Shown here: one piece after another, positions 1 through 6,453 of the stretch | Layout: the number at the start of each line of letters is the position of its first letter | Numbering within the stretch: position 1 is the first letter of the stretch | DNA from: SG8-32-3 sp964514055 | GTDB taxonomy: Archaea; Thermoproteota; Bathyarchaeia; Bathyarchaeales; Bathycorpusculaceae | Direction of reading: 5' to 3' | DNA: 28,964 nt | NCBI GenBank assembly: GCA_964514055.1 | Contig: CAZEPB010000018.1 | Span: 1 to 28,964, forward strand | Translations under genes and position numbers: made by a program | Notes under the pieces: generated by a model | Told to the model about the DNA's origin: nothing | The model's database searches: none | Seen by the model: the letters and a program-made list of their open reading frames with translations, nothing else

Positions 1-91
1 AATCTCCTTTCAACCACATTTCTCTTAGCATGCTTAGGATTTCTTTTTTCTCGCGTTTTCCGCATTTTGGACAATCGTCAGGATCGCCCAT
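1..91 (-). CDS. Partial small zinc-ribbon-like protein (3' end outside window)
   Basis: A minus-strand reading frame opens with ATG at 91-89 and runs off the left edge without a stop, giving about 30 visible residues. Near the N-terminus it has a CPKCGK knuckle (Cys-x2-Cys) followed by a charged Lys/Glu/Arg-rich helix, as in very small archaeal zinc-binding proteins. An in-frame TAG lies 15 nt upstream of the ATG, which fixes the start. The upstream GGTG is only a weak SD. The second zinc-binding half, if present, lies outside the window. The function is unknown. Confidence 0.5.
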   Translation of the reverse strand, partial: MGDPDDCPKCGKREKKEILSMLREMWLKGD

Positions 92-171
92 ATGGCTGCA
101 CCAAGTCTACTGAAAGGATTATGGGGGCTCTGGCTAATAATTTTTTGCTGGTTTATCGTGGCGCAAGGGCT

Positions 172-182
172 AATTTATAATA
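172..182 (+). promoter_or_regulatory. Probable TATA box for the PH-like gene
   Basis: An A/T-rich TTTATAAT-like box lies about 40 nt before the GTG at 221. An archaeal start site some 25 nt downstream would leave a short leader containing AGGGA just ahead of the GTG. Position and composition are the only evidence. Confidence 0.4.
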
Positions 183-220
183 GTAACTTTGAGGCTAATA
201 CATTATACAGGGATTAACTA

Positions 221-580
221 GTGAAATTGAAACCAGGCGAAGAGTTGATTATTACCGAGGGAAAGACCGGGTGGGGAACAACTTTAGCCTTAACAAGCAA
301 ACGCCTGTTGATGTTAGACAAGGAAAAGATAATTGGCGAAACGCCAATCGAGGACATTTCTGAAGCTTACGCCGAAACGCAGCCTCTCGCTAATATTACT
401 CAGTTAAAAATCAAACTAAAAGACGGAAAAGAAATGACGGTGATATTCAGAAGCAGCGCCAACGGTCGCCTATACGGCGGCTCCACCTCCTCAAACATAG
501 ACATAATAGACCTAACAAACAGATACGCCGATGCGATCAATCGAGCCGTAAGTGAAAAACTGTCAGCTGCAGAAGTATAG
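221..580 (+). CDS. PH-like (bacterial PH domain type) small protein
   Basis: This 119-residue soluble protein has no signal peptide or membrane segment. It begins with a GEEL segment followed by alternating beta strands (LALTSKRLLML, then KIIGETPIEDI) typical of the bacterial PH-domain superfamily, in which a GE-x-ii start and a T-x-KRL-x strand recur. It ends in an amphipathic helix (residues about 92-115). The start is GTG, preceded by AGGGA. It is read away from the minus-strand gene at the left edge. Such proteins are generally uncharacterised, so the domain call rests on strand pattern and length and no function is claimed. Confidence 0.65.
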   Translation: MKLKPGEELIITEGKTGWGTTLALTSKRLLMLDKEKIIGETPIEDISEAYAETQPLANITQLKIKLKDGKEMTVIFRSSANGRLYGGSTSSNIDIIDLTNRYADAINRAVSEKLSAAEV

Positions 581-622
581 CCAAAACCCTTTTGCGTGTG
601 GTGGATGGGACGGAGGACAGTA

Positions 623-700
623 TTGGCTAAGCATTATGCAGGAAAAGGGCTGCAAAGGTTGAAAAAGATTTATGATAAGGCAGATTTGAAAGTGCTATAG
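623..700 (+). CDS. Possible 25-residue basic peptide
   Basis: A short frame starts at TTG 623, with GGAGG six nt upstream, and ends at TAG 698-700. It encodes a Lys-rich, probably helical peptide (KHYAGKGLQRLKK). An in-frame ATG at 605 is an alternative start. It lies 42 nt after the PH-like gene on the same strand and may be co-transcribed. Support is limited to the SD and the peptide-like composition; chance is not excluded. Confidence 0.3.
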   Translation: MAKHYAGKGLQRLKKIYDKADLKVL

Positions 701-716
701 TGGCTGGTGAGAAGCA

Positions 717-926
717 CTAGGATGCGGCTGCAGCGGCAGCTTCAACCGATGAAGGTTGATTCTTGCCTTTTTCTCTTTCAAATAGCAGGTAATGGTTGGC
801 GTCTCCGCCTATGCCATATTGAACGCAAGAAAATGTGTGAAGGTCCCAGCCTTTCTTTTGCCATTCCTCAATTGTTTTAGCTACATCATTATGGTGTCCA
901 ACTTTGACGCAATTCCATTCTTTCAA
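717..926 (-). CDS. DUF4177-like small protein
   Basis: This protein of about 69 residues (73 if read from GTG 938) has the compact pattern of DUF4177-type proteins: an N-terminal strand, a helix with IEEWQKKGWDL, then strands ending in HYLLFERE. The C-terminus is a low-complexity Ser/Ala tail of seven alanines. A strong SD, AAAGGAGGTG, overlaps the GTG codons at 938 and 935, so the TTG at 926 (11 nt after GGAGG) is the better start. It follows the 26-aa ORF on the same strand and converges with the small plus-strand ORF ending at 700. The molecular function of the family is unknown. Confidence 0.55.
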   Translation of the reverse strand: MKEWNCVKVGHHNDVAKTIEEWQKKGWDLHTFSCVQYGIGGDANHYLLFEREKGKNQPSSVEAAAAAAS

Positions 927-974
927 CCTAACCACCACCTCCTTTACCCAGCAATATACTAATTTCCAAACTAA

Positions 975-1055
975 TTACTTTTTGAGCTCGTTTTTCTTTT
1001 CTTCTTTTTCCTTTGTTTTAACGCTGCGATTACTCCGTTTAAAGCCATTTTCCAT
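975..1055 (-). CDS. 26-residue Lys-rich small ORF with a consensus SD
   Basis: AAAGGAGG stands three nt before an ATG (1055-1053). The frame encodes a very basic and acidic peptide rich in Lys, Glu and Arg, ending in KKNELKK, with TAA at 977-975. The same frame is open up to 1175, but no SD supports the longer form. It lies 60 nt below the CPBP tail and 49 nt above the TTG of the DUF4177-like gene, so it probably shares their transcript. It could be a leader peptide or a small RNA-binding peptide; neither can be shown here. Confidence 0.4.
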   Translation of the reverse strand: MENGFKRSNRSVKTKEKEEKKNELKK

Positions 1056-1114
1056 TTGCCTCCTTTTGAATTTTTCTTGGATAGATTTCAAATGCGATTT
1101 GACCTCACCCGCTA

Positions 1115-1198
1115 TCAGATAACATTCCAAATTAATTGAAGTAGTCCCGATAATGTATGTCCTGTTGATGCCCAAAACAAGGACTTCGTTTTAAAAGC
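1115..1198 (-). pseudogene. In-frame continuation of the CPBP protease beyond a TGA codon
   Basis: Directly after the TGA at 1201-1199, the same frame stays open for 27 codons to a second TGA (1117-1115). The encoded tail contains KTKSLFWASTGHTLSG, which fits the usual C-terminal helix of CPBP/Abi proteases: a KTGSLW-like segment followed by a conserved His. The catalytic tail is therefore present in DNA but separated from the body by one stop codon. Confidence 0.7.
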
Positions 1199-1729
1199 TC
1201 ACCATCCAAAGAAAACGCCAAGCATAAGTGCACCAGATACCAAAACATACGGCTGGAAATTTTGTGAAAGTGAACCTGGGGCAAAATGCCATATTGAAAA
1301 CCAAATAGCCGGCCAAACAAAACCAAATAATTTGTTATCAGGAAACAAGATTGGGTAAACTCCCCGCCAGAGAATTTCCTCGAAGACTCCATTTCCGATT
1401 GACATTCCAATCCAGATAATTAATCCGATCAGATCTCTTTCAGATGTATTCATAAAGACGCCGCCAATTGAAGTCATGAACACTGGGAAAAGAAATACTG
1501 CAATATAGAAGGGGTTAATTTTGATTAACTTGTATCTTTCAATAATCTTATTTGAGCCAGCCAATAGCAATGGAATTAATACGCAAAATATTGGCCAATA
1601 AACTGCGAATCCAGCGTACCAGCCCAAATCGTTTCCAAGAATTTTGGCAAATCCTTGGTAGACACCAAACATGACTGATGTAAGAACTGGACATAGAATA
1701 ATAGCGATTTTCTGATTTTTGGTGAACAC
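1199..1729 (-). CDS. CPBP/Abi-family intramembrane metalloprotease, interrupted by TGA
   Basis: This 176-residue multi-pass membrane protein has the CPBP (CAAX protease and bacteriocin-processing) motifs: E117-E118-x3-R122 in GVFEEILWRG and H148 in WHFAPG. Around five or six hydrophobic segments are visible. Family members end with another helix carrying a further His. Here the frame hits TGA after GVFFGW, and the missing helix follows in frame (1198-1115). A full product would be about 204 residues. TGA is an ordinary stop elsewhere in the window (for example the polyferredoxin gene), so this is most simply a recent nonsense mutation or a sequence error. The start is GTG, four nt after the DUF6485-like gene. 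Confidence 0.8.
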   Translation of the reverse strand: MFTKNQKIAIILCPVLTSVMFGVYQGFAKILGNDLGWYAGFAVYWPIFCVLIPLLLAGSNKIIERYKLIKINPFYIAVFLFPVFMTSIGGVFMNTSERDLIGLIIWIGMSIGNGVFEEILWRGVYPILFPDNKLFGFVWPAIWFSIWHFAPGSLSQNFQPYVLVSGALMLGVFFGW

Positions 1730-1733
1730 GGGT

Positions 1734-1877
1734 TCAGACGGGCTTATGCTTTTCTTTTTTTATTTTACAGAAAGGTAGTGTGTTGTTTTGAGCGTGATAT
1801 TGTTTGCATTCCTTATGTTTTCCGTGTCTAGGGCATTGTTCTTTCGGACAAGGACATTTAAACCATGTAAATTTCAT
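1734..1877 (-). CDS. DUF6485-like Cys/His-rich small protein
   Basis: This 47-residue protein opens at ATG 1877, four nt after the stop of the membrane-protein gene and with AAGGTAAGAGA upstream, and ends at TGA 1736-1734, four nt before the CPBP start. Its pattern (CPCPKEQCPRHGKHKEC, then Q-Y-H, then LPFC) matches small DUF6485-type proteins, which carry a C-x-C-x4-C-x2-HG core and a late LPxC. The Cys and His residues imply a metal site, probably zinc. The tight spacing supports a shared operon. The function is unknown. Confidence 0.7.
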   Translation of the reverse strand: MKFTWFKCPCPKEQCPRHGKHKECKQYHAQNNTLPFCKIKKEKHKPV

Positions 1878-1881
1878 TCTC

Positions 1882-2100
1882 TTACCTTCTAAGCACTCGT
1901 ACAGCGATTAAAGAGGTAATTATTGCCGCAACAATTGAAATCACAGTGCCGAAAGGTGTAAATGAACAGTGAGCTTTGTAGCCTAAATAGCAGATTTTGC
2001 TAGCAGTTGAGTCTGGTATAACTGTCATAACGGCTGAAGAAATCCAAGCAATTATCATTACAGCAAATATGAGAGTAACTATCATTTTTTTCAATTTCAT
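1882..2100 (-). CDS. Small two-TM membrane protein
   Basis: This 72-residue protein has a Lys-rich N-terminus, a first TM at about residues 6-27, a short extracytoplasmic loop with two Cys (KICYLGYKAHC) that could form a disulfide, and a second TM at about 50-68 ending in VRVLRR. The positive ends suggest both termini are cytoplasmic. Its ATG overlaps the stop of the preceding gene (ATGA), indicating translational coupling. No family is recognised. Confidence 0.6.
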   Translation of the reverse strand: MKLKKMIVTLIFAVMIIAWISSAVMTVIPDSTASKICYLGYKAHCSFTPFGTVISIVAAIITSLIAVRVLRR

Positions 2101-2336
2101 TTTAAATCCTCCTTTTTCTTGTGCTGGACCAGTTTCTTCATGTCTTCATGGTTCAAGTCAATTCTGAGCGTTCCGTTGCTTCCTTTGATCTCAAGAAGAG
2201 CGCCTTCGACGAAGTTTAGTTCTATCAGTTCGCCAAGAAATCCCTCAATCAACGTCTTGTTTCTGTCGTCATCCAAAGCTACAAGTCTGACATGATCCTT
2301 TGAGGAAAGTTCAACAGAGAAAGAATGTTCAGCCAT
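2097..2336 (-). CDS. Hypothetical soluble protein, first gene of the small-protein operon
   Basis: From ATG 2336 the protein has 79 residues; a TTG at 2348 would add four. It is predicted to be beta-rich (FSVELSSKDHVRLVALDD, then LLEIKGSNGTLRIDL) with a Lys/Glu-rich helical tail. Its stop overlaps the next ATG by four nt, which makes it the head of a tightly packed minus-strand cluster. The 117-nt gap to the divergent regulator gene probably holds both promoters. I do not recognise the family. Confidence 0.55.
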   Translation of the reverse strand: MAEHSFSVELSSKDHVRLVALDDDRNKTLIEGFLGELIELNFVEGALLEIKGSNGTLRIDLNHEDMKKLVQHKKKEDLK

Positions 2337-2453
2337 TTTTCGGTTCAATTCAATCAGCTTCCTTGTACTTTTGTTATGATGAAATCGTAGAAAAAATGTC
2401 CTAAAGAGAAAAACTGAAATTTCAATAACAATAATTAGATTTCATTACTCCTG

Positions 2454-3239
2454 TTGGTAAACGTTATGATGCAAAAATTCTGCAATCTACTATTCGAGTT
2501 ATCACATGAAGACAGGTTACGAATTTTCTTCCTGCTTCAAGAGAACGTTATGAAACTCACTCATTTATCTGAGAAACTTGATCTTAAAGTTCAGGAGACA
2601 TCAAGACATCTTTCAAGACTCAGCGACGCGAAGCTAATTTCGAAAGATGTTGAAGGCTATTATCATCTTACCCCATACGGAGAGCACGTCATAAAACTGC
2701 TACCGGGATTTGAGTTCTTATGCAAACGCAGAAACTACTTTACAACTCACAAGGCTTTTCATCTTCCTGAGACATTTGTCAGCAGAATAGGGGAACTTAA
2801 AGAATGTACTTTTACTGACGATGTTATGGTGGCTTTCCATAAAGTAAATACCTTAATTGAAGAGGCAAAAGAGTATGTTTGGATTCTTTCAAGTCAAATC
2901 CTAATGAGTACCATTTCCTACCTTGAACGTGCTGTAAAACGTGGAGTAAAGTTCATGCTGATTCTTCCAGAGGATTTGGTTCCTCCGCCGGGATTCAAAC
3001 CGATTCCCTATATTCCTAATCGTATTGAAAGGAGAACTCTCAAGCGCGTTGATGTTGTTATAGTGATGTCTGAGAAAAACGCCAGAATAGCTTTCCCAAC
3101 TGCAGATGACAAAATGGATCATATCGGCTTTGGATCAACAGGTGAAATGTCGCACAAGTGGTGTAAGGACTTGTTTGAATACTACTGGGAAAACGCCAAA
3201 ATAGGAATTCCACAAGGCTATCCTAAGAAAAAAGATTAA
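2454..3239 (+). CDS. ArsR-type winged-helix regulator with FilR1 domain
   Basis: This 261-residue cytoplasmic DNA-binding protein has an N-terminal winged helix (residues about 10-85) with a recognition segment LKVQETSRHLSRLSDAKLI and a wing YYHLTPYGEHV. A C-terminal domain of about 150 residues (from FTDDVMVAFHKVNTLIEEA to the C-terminus) matches the FilR1 (former DUF1724) domain of archaeal regulators and includes the strand VKFMLILPEDLVPPP. The start is TTG at 2454; ATG codons at 2466 and 2469 are equally possible. It is divergent from the small-protein operon, which it may control together with itself. Archaeal FilR1-type regulators are linked to metabolic control, but the ligand here is unknown. 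Confidence 0.8.
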   Translation: MVNVMMQKFCNLLFELSHEDRLRIFFLLQENVMKLTHLSEKLDLKVQETSRHLSRLSDAKLISKDVEGYYHLTPYGEHVIKLLPGFEFLCKRRNYFTTHKAFHLPETFVSRIGELKECTFTDDVMVAFHKVNTLIEEAKEYVWILSSQILMSTISYLERAVKRGVKFMLILPEDLVPPPGFKPIPYIPNRIERRTLKRVDVVIVMSEKNARIAFPTADDKMDHIGFGSTGEMSHKWCKDLFEYYWENAKIGIPQGYPKKKD

Positions 3240-3249
3240 GAACTTTTGA

Positions 3250-3289
3250 AAACCCTCAGTTTTAATTCTGAGGTTCCGAAAGAGGGTTT
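3250..3289 (+). terminator. Nested inverted repeats between converging transcripts
   Basis: An outer perfect 8-bp inverted repeat (AAACCCTC 3250-3257, GAGGGTTT 3282-3289) encloses an inner 6-bp repeat (CCTCAG 3254-3259, CTGAGG 3268-3273). The two share bases, so only one hairpin can form at a time. The element lies between the regulator stop (3239) and the 3' end of the convergent tRNA and could terminate or separate the two transcripts. No long U-run follows on the plus strand. Confidence 0.4.
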
Positions 3290-3366
3290 GGTGGACGGGA
3301 CGGGATTCGAACCCGCGGCCTCCACGATGCCAACGTGGCGATCATACCAGGCTGATCTACCCGCCC
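3289..3366 (-). tRNA. tRNA-Ala (GGC anticodon), CCA encoded
   Basis: Read on the minus strand, the acceptor stem GGGCGGG pairs with CCCGTCC and includes a G3:U70 pair, the alanine identity element. The anticodon stem CCACG/CGTGG holds the loop TTGGCAT, giving anticodon GGC (codon GCC). The T-arm GCGGGTTCGAATCCCGT is canonical. No intron is seen. The discriminator A (3292) is followed by a genomic CCA (3291-3289), which shares its last base with the outer hairpin arm. Confidence 0.97.
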
Positions 3367-3404
3367 AAAGAGCGCCAACGCTCAAACTTAACCCGCAACA
3401 TTAG

Positions 3405-3424
3405 CCTATAAGCGTTTTCTTTAC
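3405..3424 (-). promoter_or_regulatory. BRE/TATA promoter of tRNA-Ala(GGC)
   Basis: On the minus strand the sequence GTAAAGAAAACGCTTATAGG places a TATA-like box about 40 nt before the mature 5' end. A closely related element lies at the same distance upstream of the second tRNA-Ala (23147-23166), sharing GTAA, GAAA and ACGCTT. This supports a real promoter pair. Confidence 0.65.
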
Positions 3425-3462
3425 GCCTGCACGGAAAGCGCAGTTCACTCCACCTTTCAATC

Positions 3463-3495
3463 TATATAAAGGGGGGCTATAGTCTTTTTTCACGC
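3463..3495 (+). promoter_or_regulatory. Conserved promoter module, copy A
   Basis: A strong TATA box, TATATAAA, is followed by six G, CTATAG and a T-run leading to CACGC about 25 nt past the TATA centre, where an archaeal start site is expected. Copies B (28849-28882) and C (minus strand, 11985-11964) share the TATA box, G-run and CTATAG. The gene downstream of copy A is the 41-aa protein at 3602, with a leader of about 110 nt. Confidence 0.65.
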
Positions 3496-3601
3496 GTCAG
3501 TTCAGAACATGTGTATTTCTGTTGTTCGCATCTACAAGTTGAATCTGTAATACAGAACGTTTATTTTGGCTCAGCGCATGATGATGGATAAGTGACTTTC
3601 C

Positions 3602-3727
3602 GTGGGAAAAAAAGCAGAGCTCCTTTTCAAGCAGCTGCTCTTCAGCTATGGTTATTCAGAAAAAGTTGTGGAGGAGCTTTGGAAATGGTATGATTTTTCA
3701 GATAAGAAAGGTGTCGCAAGCTACTAA
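3602..3727 (+). CDS. 41-residue conserved-looking small protein (GVASY C-terminus)
   Basis: The frame runs from GTG 3602 (in-frame TGA nine nt upstream) to TAA 3725-3727. The peptide looks like a compact helical domain: LLFKQLLFSYGYS, then VVEELWKWYDF, ending in KKGVASY. I recall similar short proteins ending in KKGVASF or KKGVASY from uncultured TACK archaea, sometimes in several copies, but cannot verify this here. The SD is weak. It sits behind promoter module copy A, which argues for active, regulated expression. The function is unknown. Confidence 0.6.
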   Translation: MGKKAELLFKQLLFSYGYSEKVVEELWKWYDFSDKKGVASY

Positions 3728-3778
3728 CCGCACCAGCTTTCTGGCACTCGTTTTTGAAAAAAATGGTGTTTTCGAACA

Positions 3779-3788
3779 GTTTATATTC
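3779..3788 (+). promoter_or_regulatory. Probable TATA box of the CARDB-type surface protein gene
   Basis: GTTTATATTC lies about 48 nt before the TTG and 60 nt before the first ATG of the gene. Initiation about 25 nt downstream would give a leader of roughly 20-30 nt containing GGAG at 3822-3825. Confidence 0.5.
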
Positions 3789-3826
3789 TAAGCAAAAACG
3801 TTATATGACTCAGTCAAGAATGGAGA

Positions 3827-6175
3827 TTGCGAAAACACATGTCTTCCCGCTCAGCCGCCACCAAACTAAAAGCAATACTTATAATTGACTTGATAATAGT
3901 GGCTGCAGCGGCTGGAACCTACTTATACCTTCAAAACCAAGGCTTGATAACAACCGCAGCTAAAGAAGCCGAATTCTTGGTGACTGACCTCACCATCACA
4001 CCTTCTGAGGCAGAAGAAGCCGAACCCATCCAGATCTCAGCCAACATAACAAACATCGGCGACTTGGATGGCACCTACGACGCGAACCTCACAATCAACG
4101 GCGTACTCACGCAAACCCAAATCGTCGTAGTTCCAGGTAACAAAACCTCCGTCATAGTAGAATTCACGGTCATTGAAGAAATCGTCGGAGATTACACTGT
4201 GGAACTAGGCGGATTAACTGGTTCATTCACAATCATAGAAGCGTCTCCAACCGCAAGCAACATACACCTGTCCAGCCCATCGGTCAAACCCTATGAAGGC
4301 TGGGTTAACGAAACCATAACCATCTCAGTGACCGCAAACAACCCCAGCAGCGAAGACGACAAATTAACAATCAGATTCTCGGTTGACGACTCATTGGTAG
4401 AAATCAGAAGAATCGAGTTGGCTGCAGGAGCAACCACAACCGTAGAATTCGCCTACAACGCCACAACCGAAGGAAAACACACTTACACAGTAAACAGCAT
4501 AAGCGGAACCTTCACAGTCGTCCCCACAGGCTACCACACCCTCATAGTTAACAGGTCGGGTGGTGGCTCAACACCCTTAACTTTCACCCTCGACGGCGTA
4601 AGCCACGACACCGTGTACAACGAACTCTTACCAGTCGGAAAATACACTCTCTCAGCGCCAACCATCGTCGACGTTGGAACTGGCGTATTAGAATTCGGAT
4701 ACTGGAGCACTGGAGAAACAAGCCCAACAATAACCATAAACCTGCAAGACCGCACTATCATCGTTGCAACATACAACCTCATCAGCGGATACGCATCCTG
4801 CCCCTCACTGTTCTATTGGAACGGAACCGACTACGTCTACGTCACCGAAGTCTCAAACGCAGGCTGGCTAGGATACATTGATTACATAGATGAAAACGGC
4901 GATATTATATTTGGTGGAGGCAACCCGTGGGACACAATCAAACTGGATGCCAACCAATTAGCAGCAAGGAGCACCGAGAACGGTGAATATTATGATGTGA
5001 TACTTTTACAGAAGTGGGATGAACTCTTCTACCTAGACACGGTTTACATGATGGTGGTTGATCACCAATCGGATGTGGATGTCTATTCAACCATGGTCAA
5101 TTACGTCAATAAAGCTTTTCCAAGTGAGATTTACACCGTCAGCAAAGACAACCTATTAACGCCAATTTCAGCCATAAACGAAAACGGCGAAGATGTCTTA
5201 TCTCAAATCTCACAACTTGACGGAACGTTTACAGCTGGCAGTAACGGACTTGTTAGTCCATCATGGGACGACATCAAATTAAACCAGTTAACGCTAAACT
5301 TGGGCGATCTGTCCGATGCAGAGGAAATTAAGCTTGTAATCAATGGTATGATTGATTGGGGTCCAGCTAAACCGTATTATGATTGGATAGATGGTTTTAA
5401 GGCGGCGTTTGCCGAAGGTCTTGTGCCCGCTGGCACGCAGATTTACCCTGCGCCTTACATGGAGGTTATGGATGCAAATGGGGATTGGGTACGTGTGCCG
5501 AATGATAGACAGATGCCAACACCCTCAGATTACGTTTCTAGAAGCTTCGCCGTAGACCTTACAGGGCTTTTCCCTGAGGATGTAAGCGAGTACCAAATCA
5601 GAATCACCAACTTCTTCAATGTAACGTTTGATTACATCGGAATAGACACAACCCCGCAAGAAACCATAACAATTCAGAAAATCAACCCTACCGCTACTCT
5701 CCACCAAGAGTTCGTCAACATTCCATATGCTACAGGGAACTTCACAAAATACGGCGACGTAACACAACTAGTCCTCGAAGAAGATGACATGTTCGTGATT
5801 GGAATGCAAGGTGACCAAGTTTCTCTCCGGTTTTACACTGCAGACCTTGCGCCCGTTGAGGAGGGAATGGAGCGGGACTACTTCTTGTTTGTGGCTGATT
5901 GGTTTAAGGACCCGCCTGGAAATTGGGGTTACGAGTTTGATTTCACAGTGGACCCGATGCCTTTCCGAAACATGAGCGGCTTCCCATACCCTGATACGGA
6001 AAGCTATCCGTATGACGACGCACATTTGCAGTATCTACGAGAATATAACACTAGAGAAGTAACGGCTGCAAGTCCAGCCCTGTCTTCCCTGACAATATGG
6101 GCGACTGCTGTCATAATACTAACAGCTGTTGTTGACTTAGGTGTTCTGGTCTACTTCAAGAAACGTAGCCGATAA
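3827..6175 (+). CDS. Large CARDB-type cell-surface protein with N- and C-terminal TM segments
   Basis: This protein of about 780 residues has an N-terminal hydrophobic segment (about 16-36) acting as signal or anchor. Two tandem Ig-like CARDB-type domains follow (about 48-137 and 145-232), each with a TITxxxxxxN-type strand. A GGGSTPLTFTLDGV-type domain covers about 236-322. A long extracellular region starts with CPSLFYWNGTDYVYVTEV, and a C-terminal TM (about 757-776) ends in KKRSR. At least ten N-x-S/T sequons agree with an exported, glycosylated protein. CARDB domains are linked to adhesion or surface assembly. The start may be TTG 3827 or ATG 3839. Neighbours give no partner. Confidence 0.75.
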   Translation: MRKHMSSRSAATKLKAILIIDLIIVAAAAGTYLYLQNQGLITTAAKEAEFLVTDLTITPSEAEEAEPIQISANITNIGDLDGTYDANLTINGVLTQTQIVVVPGNKTSVIVEFTVIEEIVGDYTVELGGLTGSFTIIEASPTASNIHLSSPSVKPYEGWVNETITISVTANNPSSEDDKLTIRFSVDDSLVEIRRIELAAGATTTVEFAYNATTEGKHTYTVNSISGTFTVVPTGYHTLIVNRSGGGSTPLTFTLDGVSHDTVYNELLPVGKYTLSAPTIVDVGTGVLEFGYWSTGETSPTITINLQDRTIIVATYNLISGYASCPSLFYWNGTDYVYVTEVSNAGWLGYIDYIDENGDIIFGGGNPWDTIKLDANQLAARSTENGEYYDVILLQKWDELFYLDTVYMMVVDHQSDVDVYSTMVNYVNKAFPSEIYTVSKDNLLTPISAINENGEDVLSQISQLDGTFTAGSNGLVSPSWDDIKLNQLTLNLGDLSDAEEIKLVINGMIDWGPAKPYYDWIDGFKAAFAEGLVPAGTQIYPAPYMEVMDANGDWVRVPNDRQMPTPSDYVSRSFAVDLTGLFPEDVSEYQIRITNFFNVTFDYIGIDTTPQETITIQKINPTATLHQEFVNIPYATGNFTKYGDVTQLVLEEDDMFVIGMQGDQVSLRFYTADLAPVEEGMERDYFLFVADWFKDPPGNWGYEFDFTVDPMPFRNMSGFPYPDTESYPYDDAHLQYLREYNTREVTAASPALSSLTIWATAVIILTAVVDLGVLVYFKKRSR

Positions 6176-6312
6176 TGTTCATTACGAGCAATTTCAGCAG
6201 AAGTATCTGACTAATTCAACTCTGAAAACATTACTCACATCAACTTTTATTTGTGTAAACTTTAAATGTTACAGCATCCCTTTTCATCTCTCAAAAACCT
6301 GAGATTTCGACC

Positions 6313-6453
6313 ATGTCATTGGTGCCTGAGTTTCCAAAACAGTTACTTGGCGCGTTTGCCAGCGTTTTCCTACCCTGTTTAGTGTTCTGCACCTCGATGT
6401 GTCTTCCATACTTTGCTAAGGCGAAAAAGCATGATTACGCAACTGATAGGTGA
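6313..6453 (+). CDS. Possible 46-residue membrane protein overlapping the polyferredoxin start
   Basis: The frame runs from ATG 6313 to TGA 6451-6453, overlapping the next gene's ATG (6431) by 23 nt. It encodes one hydrophobic segment (about residues 11-38) with three Cys spaced C-x3-C-x3-C in PCLVFCTSMCLP, then a short basic tail. It would suit a small redox-associated membrane subunit coupled to the polyferredoxin. No clear SD is present, and this could instead be the leader of the operon. Confidence 0.35.
   Translation: MSLVPEFPKQLLGAFASVFLPCLVFCTSMCLPYFAKAKKHDYATDR

Noticed and set aside
117..152. Possible fourth copy of the promoter module
   Set aside because: Only the G-run plus CT and a later T-run match; there is no TATATAA box and CTATAG is absent.
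717..760. GC-rich Ala-coding repeat as a terminator stem
   Set aside because: The GCTGCAGC dyad is explained by the run of Ala codons and has no following T-run on the minus strand.
1199..1201. TGA as a selenocysteine codon in the CPBP gene
   Set aside because: No Cys is expected at this position in the family and no SECIS-like stem was visible in the sequence downstream; mutation or error is simpler.
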